DNA from: an uncultured Lachnospiraceae bacterium
Lineage (GTDB): Bacteria; Bacillota; Clostridia; Lachnospirales; Lachnospiraceae
Assembly: GCA_947651335.1 (NCBI GenBank)
Contig: CANSYV010000074.1
Location: 1-6,923, forward strand
Reading direction: 5' to 3'
Length of the DNA stretch: 6,923 nucleotides
The position numbers were made by a program, and so were the translations under genes. Positions 1 to 6,732 of this stretch are shown piece after piece (position 1 is the stretch's first letter; every line of letters begins with the position of its first letter). A model generated the notes under the pieces. That model was not told the DNA's origin. It did no database searches and saw only the letters and a list, made by a program, of their open reading frames with translations.

Positions 1-631
1 GGGGCAGTATGGGAAAATCGTAGGCTATGGATTTTCGAATATGAAGGAATATTATGGGCTGGTAAAGAAGGCCATTGGCCAGAAGGCTGATTTTATTAAG
101 ATTATGACTACCGGCATTATGGACTTTGACCATCAGGGCATTGTGACAGGAGAACCTCTGTCAAGAGAGGAAGTCAGGGAGATGGTACATATTGCCCATG
201 AGGAGGGAATGGCAGTCATGTCCCACACCAACGGAAAGCAGGGGGCCATGACTGCCATAGAAGCGGGTGTGGACAGCCTGGAGCATGGAAATTTTCTGGA
301 TGAAGAAACAGTAAGGGCTTTGTCACAAAGCCATACCATATGGGTTCCCACAGCGGTGACGGTGCGCAATCTGCTGGGAAACGGCCGTTTTCCAGACAAT
401 ACCCTGCGGCCCATCTGGGAGACGGCGGCGGAAAATATCCGTACCGCATACCGTCTGGGGGCAGCTGTGGCTCTGGGCAGTGACGCAGGTGCTTACTGTG
501 TTTTCCATGGACAGGGAATTGTGGACGAATACCATGCATTCCATGATATTCTTGGAGACAGTGAAGATGTGGACCGTTGGCTCTTGGCCGGGGAGACGGC
601 TGTCCGGGAAACATTCCAGACACACAGATAA
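1..631 (+). CDS. Amidohydrolase-superfamily protein, 3' portion (5' end outside window)
   Basis: The reading frame is open from the left edge (first full codon at base 2) to TAA at 629-631, so 209 C-terminal residues are visible. The ATG at 41 is internal, not the start. It looks like the C-terminal half of a metal-dependent TIM-barrel amidohydrolase of the imidazolonepropionase/prolidase-like type. Visible ligand candidates, in order, are Lys33 in FIKI (bases 98-100, the position of the carboxylated bridging lysine in this superfamily), His75 in SHTNG (224-226), His95 in LEHG (284-286) and Asp161 in GSDAG (482-484). The N-terminal HxH motif would lie outside the window. Only 48 residues follow the Asp, and the usual tail (NPAxxLG, then GxIxxGxxADLVV) is not seen. 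An intrinsic terminator 12 bases downstream suggests the stop is genuine. No signal peptide can be judged. The substrate cannot be assigned; a cyclic amide or dipeptide hydrolase is an inference from the family. Confidence 0.85.
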   Translation, partial: GQYGKIVGYGFSNMKEYYGLVKKAIGQKADFIKIMTTGIMDFDHQGIVTGEPLSREEVREMVHIAHEEGMAVMSHTNGKQGAMTAIEAGVDSLEHGNFLDEETVRALSQSHTIWVPTAVTVRNLLGNGRFPDNTLRPIWETAAENIRTAYRLGAAVALGSDAGAYCVFHGQGIVDEYHAFHDILGDSEDVDRWLLAGETAVRETFQTHR

Positions 632-643
632 GGAACCATATGA

Positions 644-695
644 AAAGGCTGATACCATTGGATACCAGCCTTTCTCTTTTTGTCTCTATTTTTTT
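644..695 (+). terminator. Intrinsic terminator between the convergent amidohydrolase and asd genes
   Basis: An 8-bp perfect stem, AAAGGCTG (644-651) with CAGCCTTT (666-673), has a 14-nt loop. It is followed on the + strand by a T-rich run (CTCTTTTTGTCTCTATTTTTTT) that continues into the end of asd. It therefore terminates the amidohydrolase transcript. Read on the - strand the same stem is followed only by a short T run (CAGCCTTTTCAT), so it may also stop asd transcription, though less efficiently. The T-tract overlaps the last codons of asd (stop at 686-688). Confidence 0.85.
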
Positions 696-1771
696 GTAAT
701 ATAACCTTTGGCTTTCAAAGTCTCTGCGCAGAGAACAGCGCCTCCGGCCGCGCCTCTCACCGTATTGTGGGATAATCCGATGAATTTATAGTCGTATACT
801 GTGTCTTCCCTGAGCCTTCCCACAGATACGCCCATGCCGTTTTCAAAGTCCACATCCAGGGAAACCTGAGGACGGTTGTCTTCCTCCAGATACTGGATAA
901 ACTGCTTTGGCGCGCTGGGCAGATTTATTTCCTGGGGCACCCCGCGGAAATCTCTCAGGGCCTGAATCAGCTGTTCTTTCGTGGGTTTCTTCCTGAATTT
1001 TACAAACACTGCCGCTGTATGGCCATCCAGCACTGGAACCCGGATACACTGGCTGGTGATCACTGGTTCTTTTGCGGATTCAATGACACCGCCTGCCACT
1101 TTTCCCCATAACTTCAATGGCTCTTTTTCGCTCTTTTCTTCCTCGCCGCCAATGTAAGGAATAATGTTGTGCTCCATCTCCGGCCAGTCCTGGAAGGTCT
1201 TTCCCGCCCCGGAAATTGCCTGGTATGTAGTGGCAACTGCCTCATAGGGCTCAAATTCCTGCCATGCGGACAGCACAGGCGCATAACTTTGGATGGAACA
1301 GTTTGGCTTTACCGCAATAAATCCTCTCTTGGTTCCCAGACGCTTCTTCTGGGCCTCAATTACATCGAAATGATGGGGATTGATCTCCGGAATAACCATA
1401 GGCACATCCGGTGTCCAGCGGTGTGCGCTGTTATTGGAGACTACAGGAGTCTCTGTTTTGGCATAAGCCTCCTCGATGGCACGTATCTCATCTTTTGTCA
1501 TATCTACCGCGGAAAAGACGAAATCTACACCTGCCGATACCTGCTCCACATCGCTTACATTCATTACCACCATCTTTTTCACAGACTCAGGCATGGGGGT
1601 GCTCATCTTCCAGCGGGAACCTGCCGCTTCTTCATATGTTTTCCCGGCGCTTCTGGCGCTGGCGGCCAATGTCTCCACCTGGAACCACGGATGTCCCTCC
1701 AACAGTGAAATGAACCGCTGTCCCACCATTCCTGTCGCACCTAAAATTCCAACTTTCAATTTCTCACTCAT
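686..1771 (-). CDS. asd: Aspartate-semialdehyde dehydrogenase
   Basis: It catalyses NADPH-dependent reduction of L-aspartyl-4-phosphate to L-aspartate 4-semialdehyde, the branch point to lysine/diaminopimelate, threonine and methionine, in the cytoplasm. The product is 361 aa. The N-terminal nucleotide-binding loop GATGMVG is at residues 11-17. The catalytic cysteine is Cys158 in VKPNCS, the QAISGAGK motif is at 184-191, and Arg244 and His251 in RVPVLDGH form the substrate-binding and proton-transfer region. GATGMVG and the overall length fit the archaeal/fungal-like Asd branch rather than the classic E. coli type. I chose ATG 1771 over ATG 1777 because AAAGGAG (1779-1785) sits 7 nt before 1771 but only 1 nt before 1777; the longer form would merely add Met-Ala. 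It lies 25 nt downstream of argH with no promoter or terminator visible between, so the two are probably cotranscribed. All key residues are intact. Confidence 0.96.
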   Translation of the reverse strand: MSEKLKVGILGATGMVGQRFISLLEGHPWFQVETLAASARSAGKTYEEAAGSRWKMSTPMPESVKKMVVMNVSDVEQVSAGVDFVFSAVDMTKDEIRAIEEAYAKTETPVVSNNSAHRWTPDVPMVIPEINPHHFDVIEAQKKRLGTKRGFIAVKPNCSIQSYAPVLSAWQEFEPYEAVATTYQAISGAGKTFQDWPEMEHNIIPYIGGEEEKSEKEPLKLWGKVAGGVIESAKEPVITSQCIRVPVLDGHTAAVFVKFRKKPTKEQLIQALRDFRGVPQEINLPSAPKQFIQYLEEDNRPQVSLDVDFENGMGVSVGRLREDTVYDYKFIGLSHNTVRGAAGGAVLCAETLKAKGYITKK

Positions 1772-1778
1772 TGCCATT

Positions 1779-1785
1779 CTCCTTT
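1779..1785 (-). promoter_or_regulatory. Ribosome binding site that decides the asd start
   Basis: On the - strand AAAGGAG lies in the argH-asd gap. Spacing is 7 nt to ATG 1771 (MSEKLK) and 1 nt to ATG 1777 (MAMSEK). Only the first is a workable distance. Confidence 0.75.
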
Positions 1786-1796
1786 ATTTCTCCCAG

Positions 1797-3176
1797 TCAA
1801 TTTTCTTCCAGATATGTTTTGTAAAGGCCGATTACCACCTTCATGGCGTCTTTTCCCGGAGCGCCCAGGGTGGTACGGCGTTCCACACAGTTTTTCATGC
1901 TGATGGCTTCATAGATATCTTCCTCAAACACAGGACTGATCTTCCTGTATGCCTCCAGGGGCATTTCATCCAGAGACAGATTATTTTCAATACAGTAGAG
2001 CACCAGCTGTCCCACAATGCCGTGGGCATCACGGAAGGCCACGCCCCGGCTCACCAGATAGTCTGCCGCGTCTGTGGCGTTGGTAAAGCCGTTTTTCGCG
2101 CTCTTTTCCATCTGGTCTTTCCGAAAGGTCATAGTGCCGATCATCCCGGTAAACAAAGCCAGACATTCCTTTACTGTGTCTATGGCGTCAAATACCAGCT
2201 CTTTATCTTCCTGCATATCTTTATTATATGCCAGAGGCGTTCCCTTCATGGTGGTGAGAAGCGCCATCAGCGCTCCATAGACCCGCCCGGTCTTCCCCCG
2301 GATCAGCTCCGCGATATCCGGATTTTTCTTCTGGGGCATGATGCTGCTTCCTGTGCTGTAGGCGTCGTCTATCTCCACAAACTGATATTCATTGGTGTTC
2401 CAGATAATGATTTCTTCGCAGAAACGGCTCAGATGCATCATGACAGCAGCCAAAGAAGACAACAGCTCAATGAGATAATCCCTGTCGGATACCGCATCCA
2501 TGCTGTTCAGCGCTGCACAGTCAAAGTTCAGAAGTTCTGCCGTGTAATCCCGGTCCAGAGGATAGGTAGTGCCTGCCAGCGCCCCAGAGCCCAGAGGACA
2601 GACGTTCATCCGCTGGTACATATCATAAAGCCGCCCCCGGTCCCGCTTGAACATTTCAAAATAAGCTCCCACGTGATGGGCCAGCGTAATGGGCTGTGCC
2701 TTCTGCAGATGGGTAAAGCCCGGCATATAAGTGTCCAAATTTTCCTCCATGATGCCCAGAAGGGTCTGCAGAAGCTCCCGCAATAGCCCGTCCAGCATCA
2801 GAGTCTCATCCTTGGCATACATTTTCATGTCCAAAGCCACCTGGTCATTGCGGCTTCTCCCTGTATGCAGCTTCTTACCCGGCTCTCCGATGCGCTCTGT
2901 CAGTGTGGCTTCCACAAAACTGTGAATGTCTTCGAATTTTTCGCTGATTTCTAATTTTCCTGTTTTCACATCTTCCAGAATCTGCTCCAGGCCGTCTGTA
3001 ATGGCACATTTTTCTTCCCTGGTCAAAATCCCCTGTTTGGCCAGCATGGACGCATGGGCAATGCTTCCCCGGATATCCTGTTCATAAAGTCTTTGATCAA
3101 AAGTAATGGATGCGTTAAACTGATATACCATTTCGTCGGTTTCTTTCGTAAAACGCCCTCCCCACAATTGAGCCAT
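1797..3176 (-). CDS. argH: Argininosuccinate lyase
   Basis: It cleaves argininosuccinate to arginine and fumarate, the last step of arginine biosynthesis, and works as a cytoplasmic homotetramer of the fumarase/aspartase superfamily. The 459-aa length is normal for ArgH. The N-terminus MAQLWGGRF is characteristic. HTGRSRNDQ is at residues 104-112, and PGFTHLQKAQP at 152-162 carries the likely catalytic His156. The superfamily signature GSSIMPQKKNPD at 276-287 carries the active-site serine. The C-terminal region is complete to TGA at 1797-1799. The Shine-Dalgarno is modest: GAGAGG at 3189-3194, 12 nt before ATG 3176. The gene starts 47 nt after trmD, in the place where rplS is normally found, and is followed by asd. 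No argG or other arginine gene is in view. No T-box or ARG-box-like leader can be recognised in the short upstream gap, so regulation may simply follow the upstream operon. Confidence 0.97.
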   Translation of the reverse strand: MAQLWGGRFTKETDEMVYQFNASITFDQRLYEQDIRGSIAHASMLAKQGILTREEKCAITDGLEQILEDVKTGKLEISEKFEDIHSFVEATLTERIGEPGKKLHTGRSRNDQVALDMKMYAKDETLMLDGLLRELLQTLLGIMEENLDTYMPGFTHLQKAQPITLAHHVGAYFEMFKRDRGRLYDMYQRMNVCPLGSGALAGTTYPLDRDYTAELLNFDCAALNSMDAVSDRDYLIELLSSLAAVMMHLSRFCEEIIIWNTNEYQFVEIDDAYSTGSSIMPQKKNPDIAELIRGKTGRVYGALMALLTTMKGTPLAYNKDMQEDKELVFDAIDTVKECLALFTGMIGTMTFRKDQMEKSAKNGFTNATDAADYLVSRGVAFRDAHGIVGQLVLYCIENNLSLDEMPLEAYRKISPVFEEDIYEAISMKNCVERRTTLGAPGKDAMKVVIGLYKTYLEEN

Positions 3177-3223
3177 ATGCTATCTCATCCTCTCTGTGTT
3201 TACATAATATTTTTATGGTTATC

Positions 3224-3901
3224 TTATTTTAGTAAATCAGGCCGCCGTTCCTTGGTGCGCAGGTAAGACTGCTGGGCTCTCCATGCCTCCACATTGGCAT
3301 GGTGGCCGGACAGGAGAATTTCCGGCACCTGCCGGCCATGCCATTCCTGAGGGCGGCTGTACTGGGGGTATTCCAGCAGACCGTTCTGAAAGGAGTCAAA
3401 CTGTGCAGACTCTTTATTATTCAAAACTCCAGGCACCATCCTGGATATGGCGTCAATCATGACCATGGCCGGCAGTTCCCCTCCGGTTAAGACATAATCG
3501 CCGATGGATACATGGTCTGTCACAATTTCCTCCAGCACCCTCTCGTCAATCCCCTCGTAATGGCCGCACAAAAAAATCAGGTCCTCTTCCTGAGCCAGCT
3601 CCTGAGCCATTTTCTGGGAAAACACCTGGCCCTGGGGTGTCATATGGAGAACACGGGGCTTATTCCCAAGAGAAGCGGCCACAGCCTCATAAGCCCGGTA
3701 TACCGGTTCCGCCTGGATCACCATGCCGGCTCCGCCTCCATATGGATAATCATCAATTTTCCCATAATCGTTATCCGCATAGTCACGGATATTTACCGCG
3801 TTCAGGCTGATGATGCCCCGGTCCGCGGCCCTTCCGATAATACTGGTGTTAAGCCCCGCAAGAACCATCTCCGGAAATAAAGTTAATACATGATACCTCA
3901 T
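3224..3901 (-). CDS. trmD: tRNA (guanine37-N1)-methyltransferase
   Basis: It transfers a methyl group from S-adenosylmethionine to N1 of G37, next to the anticodon, in tRNAs that read CNN/UNN-type codons and so prevents +1 frameshifting. It is a SPOUT-class trefoil-knot homodimer. The product is 225 aa, slightly shorter than E. coli TrmD. Visible motifs are YGGGAGM (54-60), LCGHYEGIDERV (111-122) and SIGDYVLTGGELPA (132-145), which form the knot and SAM pocket. Arg154 and Asp169 fall at the same positions as the catalytic Arg154/Asp169 of E. coli. The tail contains PQYSRP (179-184) and the VPEILLSGHH segment. The start follows the rimM stop by 8 nt, and the GGGGG ribosome binding site (3906-3910) overlaps the rimM stop codon, so the two are probably translationally coupled. 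The usual downstream partner rplS is absent. Confidence 0.97.
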   Translation of the reverse strand: MRYHVLTLFPEMVLAGLNTSIIGRAADRGIISLNAVNIRDYADNDYGKIDDYPYGGGAGMVIQAEPVYRAYEAVAASLGNKPRVLHMTPQGQVFSQKMAQELAQEEDLIFLCGHYEGIDERVLEEIVTDHVSIGDYVLTGGELPAMVMIDAISRMVPGVLNNKESAQFDSFQNGLLEYPQYSRPQEWHGRQVPEILLSGHHANVEAWRAQQSYLRTKERRPDLLK

Positions 3902-3909
3902 GATGCCCC

Positions 3910-4416
3910 CTATATAAGTCCTTTCATTAAGTGCACAGTCATAGTTTCTGACTCCACATCAATGTCCAGGATACACTCACCGATGGCAGGCAGCAGCACT
4001 TCCTGTCCCTGGTCAGTTTCCACCACATACACATCATTGGCCCCTGTCTCCATCACGTCTTTCAATACACCGAAAGAACTTTTGTCCTCCAGTACCACCT
4101 TCATACCGATTAAATCGCCGATATAATACTCGTCCTCTTCCAATGGCTGGGCTTCTTCACGGGGAATCCACAATTCTTTTCCTTTATATTTTTCGGCCTC
4201 ATTGATATCGTGAAAGCCGCTGAGCTTTAATATGGCAAATTTCTTGAAAAATTTCACATTCTGGATTTCCAGCTTTTGGTATTCCCCGCCGGATTCCAGA
4301 TATACATACTGCAGCTCCAAAAAGCGCCGGGCCGTGTCCGTTGTGGGGAAAACCTTTACTTCTCCGCGTATTCCATGTGTGGTGGTGATCACCCCCACCT
4401 GAAGCATTGATTCCAT
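3910..4416 (-). CDS. rimM: 30S ribosome maturation factor RimM
   Basis: It binds the 30S head through S19 and helps late maturation of 16S rRNA. The product is 168 aa, typical for the family. The N-terminal RimM beta-barrel (about 4-85) carries THGIRGEVKV at 13-22 and the GFHDINEAEKYKG element at 67-79. The C-terminal PRC-barrel (about 95-166) carries YYIGDLIGM (97-105), TGANDVYVV (124-132) and VLLPAIGECI (140-149). ATG 4416 is preferred over ATG 4407 because GAGGG at 4423-4427 lies 6 nt before it. The gene is tightly linked to trmD (8-nt gap) but separated from khpA by 74 nt that hold a strong hairpin and a candidate promoter, so rimM-trmD may have extra or separate transcription. Confidence 0.96.
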   Translation of the reverse strand: MESMLQVGVITTTHGIRGEVKVFPTTDTARRFLELQYVYLESGGEYQKLEIQNVKFFKKFAILKLSGFHDINEAEKYKGKELWIPREEAQPLEEDEYYIGDLIGMKVVLEDKSSFGVLKDVMETGANDVYVVETDQGQEVLLPAIGECILDIDVESETMTVHLMKGLI

Positions 4417-4432
4417 GCAAAACCCTCATTTC

Positions 4433-4461
4433 ATAATAACGTAATTTTAAGGCCGTCCCAA
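4433..4461 (-). promoter_or_regulatory. Candidate internal sigma-A promoter for rimM-trmD
   Basis: On the - strand TTGGGA (4456-4461, four of six -35 matches) is followed by exactly 17 nt and TATTAT (4433-4438, five of six -10 matches). Transcription would start near 4426-4428, at or just inside the GAGGG ribosome binding site of rimM. The -35 box is part of the downstream arm of the hairpin at 4451-4480. This is a pattern match only; the -35 is weak. Confidence 0.4.
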
Positions 4462-4480
4462 AAACTCTTTTGAAACGGCC
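4451..4480 (-). promoter_or_regulatory. 13-bp hairpin between khpA and rimM
   Basis: On the - strand GGCCGTTTCAAAA (4468-4480) pairs with TTTTGGGACGGCC (4451-4463) across a GAGT loop. The stem is 13 bp with two G-T wobbles and no mismatch. It starts 10 nt after the khpA stop. The sequence after it, TTAAAATTACG, is only weakly T-rich, so it is not a classic intrinsic terminator. A partial terminator, an mRNA-stability or processing element, or attenuation between the two halves of the operon are all possible. Confidence 0.7.
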
Positions 4481-4490
4481 CCGATTCCTG

Positions 4491-4718
4491 TTACATAATA
4501 TCTACTACCACTTTTTTATCCGTCTTGGATGATGCAGCCTTTACCACGGTGCGTATGGCTTTCGCAATACGGCCCTGCTTGCCGATTACTTTTCCCATAT
4601 CCGAAGATCCCACTTTCAGTTCCACATAGATGGTATCCTCTTCTTCGGTTTCCGTTACTACCACTTCGTCTGGATTTTCCACAAGTGCTTTTGCAATTAC
4701 TTCCACCAAATCTTTCAA
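4491..4718 (-). CDS. khpA: Small KH-domain RNA-binding protein KhpA (YlqC family)
   Basis: A single KH-domain protein of about 75 aa, encoded between rpsP and rimM as in many Firmicutes. In other Firmicutes KhpA binds RNA, often together with KhpB/Jag, and affects cell division and envelope genes. The KH core VGSSDMGKVIGKQGRIAKAIR contains the GxxG loop as Gly46-Lys-Gln-Gly49, followed by an alpha-helix and the final strand KKVVVDIM. The family normally begins close to KDLVEVIAKALV. The TTG at 4716-4718 fits this and is preceded by GGGGAGGG (4724-4731) at good spacing. The upstream in-frame ATG at 4739 would add seven residues (MVPGRDI), and those codons themselves contain this Shine-Dalgarno; that ATG has no good site of its own. 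The gap to rpsP is 35 nt. The TTG start probably lowers translation, but this is inference. Confidence 0.92.
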   Translation of the reverse strand: MKDLVEVIAKALVENPDEVVVTETEEEDTIYVELKVGSSDMGKVIGKQGRIAKAIRTVVKAASSKTDKKVVVDIM

Positions 4719-4723
4719 GATAT

Positions 4724-4731
4724 CCCTCCCC
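4724..4731 (-). promoter_or_regulatory. Ribosome binding site that decides the khpA TTG start
   Basis: GGGGAGGG on the - strand. The GGAGG core (4725-4729) is 6 nt from TTG 4718. It lies inside the coding region if ATG 4739 were used, which argues for the TTG start. Confidence 0.75.
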
Positions 4732-4753
4732 GGTACCATTGATTGCAGAGTCT

Positions 4754-4996
4754 CTATTTCTCGATTCCAGCCAGTTTAAAGATTTTGCTCACTACTTCTG
4801 TGGGCTGAGCGCCTGTAGCCAGCCATTTCTTTGCTTTTTCTTCATCTACTTTATAAGCGCTGGGATTGCAGTTGGGGTCATAGGTCCCGATTTCCTCGAT
4901 ACATCTTCCGTCCCTGGGAGATCTGGAATCTGCCACAACAATTCTGTAAAAAGGAGCTTTCTTACGTCCCATTCTTCTCAATCTGATTTTTACCAT
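4754..4996 (-). CDS. rpsP: 30S ribosomal protein S16
   Basis: It binds 16S rRNA in the body of the 30S subunit and is needed for assembly. The 80-aa product is complete. It has the S16 N-terminal signature [20 protein letters not shown] at residues 2-21 and then DSRSPRDGR at 23-31, followed by IEEIGTYDP (33-41) and a lysine-rich helix with WLATGAQPT (58-66). The GGAGG ribosome binding site at 5007-5011 is 10 nt from ATG 4996. It lies 28 nt after ffh and 35 nt before khpA, the usual arrangement. Confidence 0.98.
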   Translation of the reverse strand: MVKIRLRRMGRKKAPFYRIVVADSRSPRDGRCIEEIGTYDPNCNPSAYKVDEEKAKKWLATGAQPTEVVSKIFKLAGIEK

Positions 4997-5024
4997 TTTT
5001 CATTTACCTCCATAATCTGTTTTT

Positions 5025-6368
5025 CTAAAACGGCAGTCTGAAACCGCCTCTTTTTCCTGCTTTTCCACCCATCATTCCGGGCATCTGCTTAATCATTTTC
5101 TTTGCCTGTTCGAATTGCTTGACCATCCGGTTCACTTCCGAGATATCAAGCCCGCAGCCTCTGGCGATTCTTTTCTTTCTGGAAACATTTAACAGAGAGG
5201 GATTGGTTCGCTCTTGTGGAGTCATGGAGAGAATAATCGCCTCCTTGTGCTTCAGGTCCTTCTCGTCAATCATGCTTTCCAGCTCTTTCATTTTCCCGCC
5301 CATTCCCGGCAGCATGCTCAGGACGCTCTGAATTCCGCCCATATTCTTCATCTGCTGCATGCTTTCCAGGTAATCGTCAAAGCCGAATTCGGCCTTTTTG
5401 AACTTTTTCTCCATTTCCAGGGCTTTCGCCTCATCGATTTGGGATTCCACCTTCTCGATTAAGCTCATCACATCGCCCATACCCAGAATCCTGGAAGCCA
5501 TGCGGTCTGGATAGAACTGTTCCAGGTCTGTGAGCTTCTCTCCCATCCCCACATAGAAAATGGGCTTTCCGATCACCGCCCGGATGGACAGCGCCGCCCC
5601 GCCCCGGGCATCCCCGTCCAGCTTCGTCAGAATGACTCCGTCTATTCCCACTTTTTCCTGGAATGTCTCTGATACATTCACCGCATCCTGTCCGGTCATG
5701 GCATCCACCACTAAAATGGTTGCGTGCACATGGAGATGCTTCTTAATATCCGCAAGCTCCTGCATCATATCCTCATCCACATGGAGACGTCCTGCTGTAT
5801 CCAGAATTACCACATTCTGGCCTTGGGCTTTGGCATGCTCTACTGCCCCTTTTGCAATATCCACCGGGCTTAGCTTATCGCCCATTGTGAACACTTCCAC
5901 CCCCTGCTTCTCACCGTTTACCTGCAGCTGGGTGATAGCAGCAGGACGGTATACGTCACAGGCGGCCAGAAGGGGAACCTTTCCCTTGGACTTCAGCTTT
6001 CCGGCCAGTTTTGCGGCGGTGGTGGTCTTTCCTGCGCCCTGAAGACCGGCCATCATCAGAATGGTAATCTCTCCCGCCTGCAGAGGCAGCTCCACGGTTT
6101 CGCTTCCCATCAGCTCCACCAGCTGTTCATTGACAATCTTAATCACCATCTGCCCCGGATTCAGACCATTCATCACATCCTGCCCGATTGCCCTCTCCTG
6201 CACAGACTTGACGAACTGCCGGACCACTTTGAAATTCACATCCGCCTCAAGCAGAGCAAGTTTCACTTCCTTCAAAGCGGCTTTTACATCCGCCTCGGTC
6301 AGTCTTCCCTTGCGTCTTAAATTCGTAAACACATTTTGCAGCTTTTCGCTTAAACTTTCAAAGGCCAT
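5025..6368 (-). CDS. ffh: Signal recognition particle GTPase Ffh (SRP54)
   Basis: The protein subunit of the signal recognition particle. It binds signal peptides of nascent membrane and secreted proteins together with 4.5S/SRP RNA and docks with FtsY. The 447-aa product is normal. The N domain (about 1-95) is a four-helix bundle. The G domain (about 96-295) has the P-loop GLQGAGKTTTAAKLA at 108-122, the insertion box with DVYRPAA, G3 DTAGR (190-194), G4 TKLDGDARGG (248-257) and GMGE (274-277). The methionine-rich M domain (about 325-432) includes the finger-loop region MQQMKNMGGIQSVLSMLPGM, SRKKRIARG for RNA binding, and MPGMMGG. The C-terminus is glycine/lysine-rich (GKAGKRGGF). GGGAG (6376-6380) lies 7 nt before ATG 6368. 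It follows ylxM by 22 nt in the conserved pair. Confidence 0.98.
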   Translation of the reverse strand: MAFESLSEKLQNVFTNLRRKGRLTEADVKAALKEVKLALLEADVNFKVVRQFVKSVQERAIGQDVMNGLNPGQMVIKIVNEQLVELMGSETVELPLQAGEITILMMAGLQGAGKTTTAAKLAGKLKSKGKVPLLAACDVYRPAAITQLQVNGEKQGVEVFTMGDKLSPVDIAKGAVEHAKAQGQNVVILDTAGRLHVDEDMMQELADIKKHLHVHATILVVDAMTGQDAVNVSETFQEKVGIDGVILTKLDGDARGGAALSIRAVIGKPIFYVGMGEKLTDLEQFYPDRMASRILGMGDVMSLIEKVESQIDEAKALEMEKKFKKAEFGFDDYLESMQQMKNMGGIQSVLSMLPGMGGKMKELESMIDEKDLKHKEAIILSMTPQERTNPSLLNVSRKKRIARGCGLDISEVNRMVKQFEQAKKMIKQMPGMMGGKAGKRGGFRLPF

Positions 6369-6390
6369 GCACTTTCTCCCTTATATACGG

Positions 6391-6714
6391 CTACAATTCA
6401 TCCAGGATTCTGCCGGCAATGGCTTCTATTTCCCCGATTTCATGTTCTCTGGCAAGTTTCTGAATCTGATGCACCTGTTCCCTGATCTTCATAAACCGCT
6501 CCACCAGATGCAGTGTCCTCTCATACTCGTCCAGAATCTTCCTGCATCTGCCAATCATATCGTGGACGCCCTGCCTGCTGATACCCAGCTCCTGGGCAGT
6601 CTCGCTGAGAGAATAATCATCCAGAACAACCTGCTGATATACCTGCCGCTGCTTGTCAGTCAGCAGATCACCGTAAAAGTCAAACAGCAAAGTCTGCATC
6701 AAAATTTCTTCCAT
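6391..6714 (-). CDS. ylxM: YlxM/UPF0122 family helix-turn-helix protein
   Basis: A small protein of 107 aa, close to the roughly 110 aa of B. subtilis YlxM. It is conserved immediately upstream of ffh in Firmicutes and reported to associate with the SRP pathway. A sigma-70 region 4-like helix-turn-helix spans about residues 34-56 (YSLSETAQELGISRQGVHD) after the family element LLFDFYGDLLTDKQRQVY (9-26). The C-terminal third is charged, helical and probably coiled. The start is ATG 6714: AGGTGAT (6721-6727), complementary to the 16S 3' end, lies 6 nt before it. The alternative in-frame ATG 6744 lies inside the promoter spacer, upstream of the -10 box, and would not be on the transcript. Stop TAG is at 6391-6393. 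Confidence 0.93.
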   Translation of the reverse strand: MEEILMQTLLFDFYGDLLTDKQRQVYQQVVLDDYSLSETAQELGISRQGVHDMIGRCRKILDEYERTLHLVERFMKIREQVHQIQKLAREHEIGEIEAIAGRILDEL

Positions 6715-6720
6715 CCGCAA

Positions 6721-6727
6721 ATCACCT
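6721..6727 (-). promoter_or_regulatory. Ribosome binding site that decides the ylxM start
   Basis: AGGTGAT on the - strand, matching the right-hand part of the full anti-Shine-Dalgarno complement AGGAGGTGATC. It is 6 nt from ATG 6714. It begins only about 6 nt after the -10 box, so the transcript leader must be about 13-14 nt. Confidence 0.7.
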
Positions 6728-6732
6728 TGCCT

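Noticed and set aside
651..666. Direct repeat GATACC within the terminator loop
   Set aside because: Two 6-nt copies in a hairpin loop are adequately explained by chance and loop pairing.
1476..2786. A 436-codon + strand open frame antisense to asd and argH
   Set aside because: It lies wholly opposite two full-length, motif-complete genes, has no recognisable domain, and is rich in His/Cys/Phe/Leu typical of an antisense shadow of GC-biased codons.
3177..3250. Separate promoter for argH in the AT-rich trmD-argH gap
   Set aside because: TATTAT-like words are present, but no -35-like hexamer lies at 16-18 nt. The AT-richness alone is not enough.
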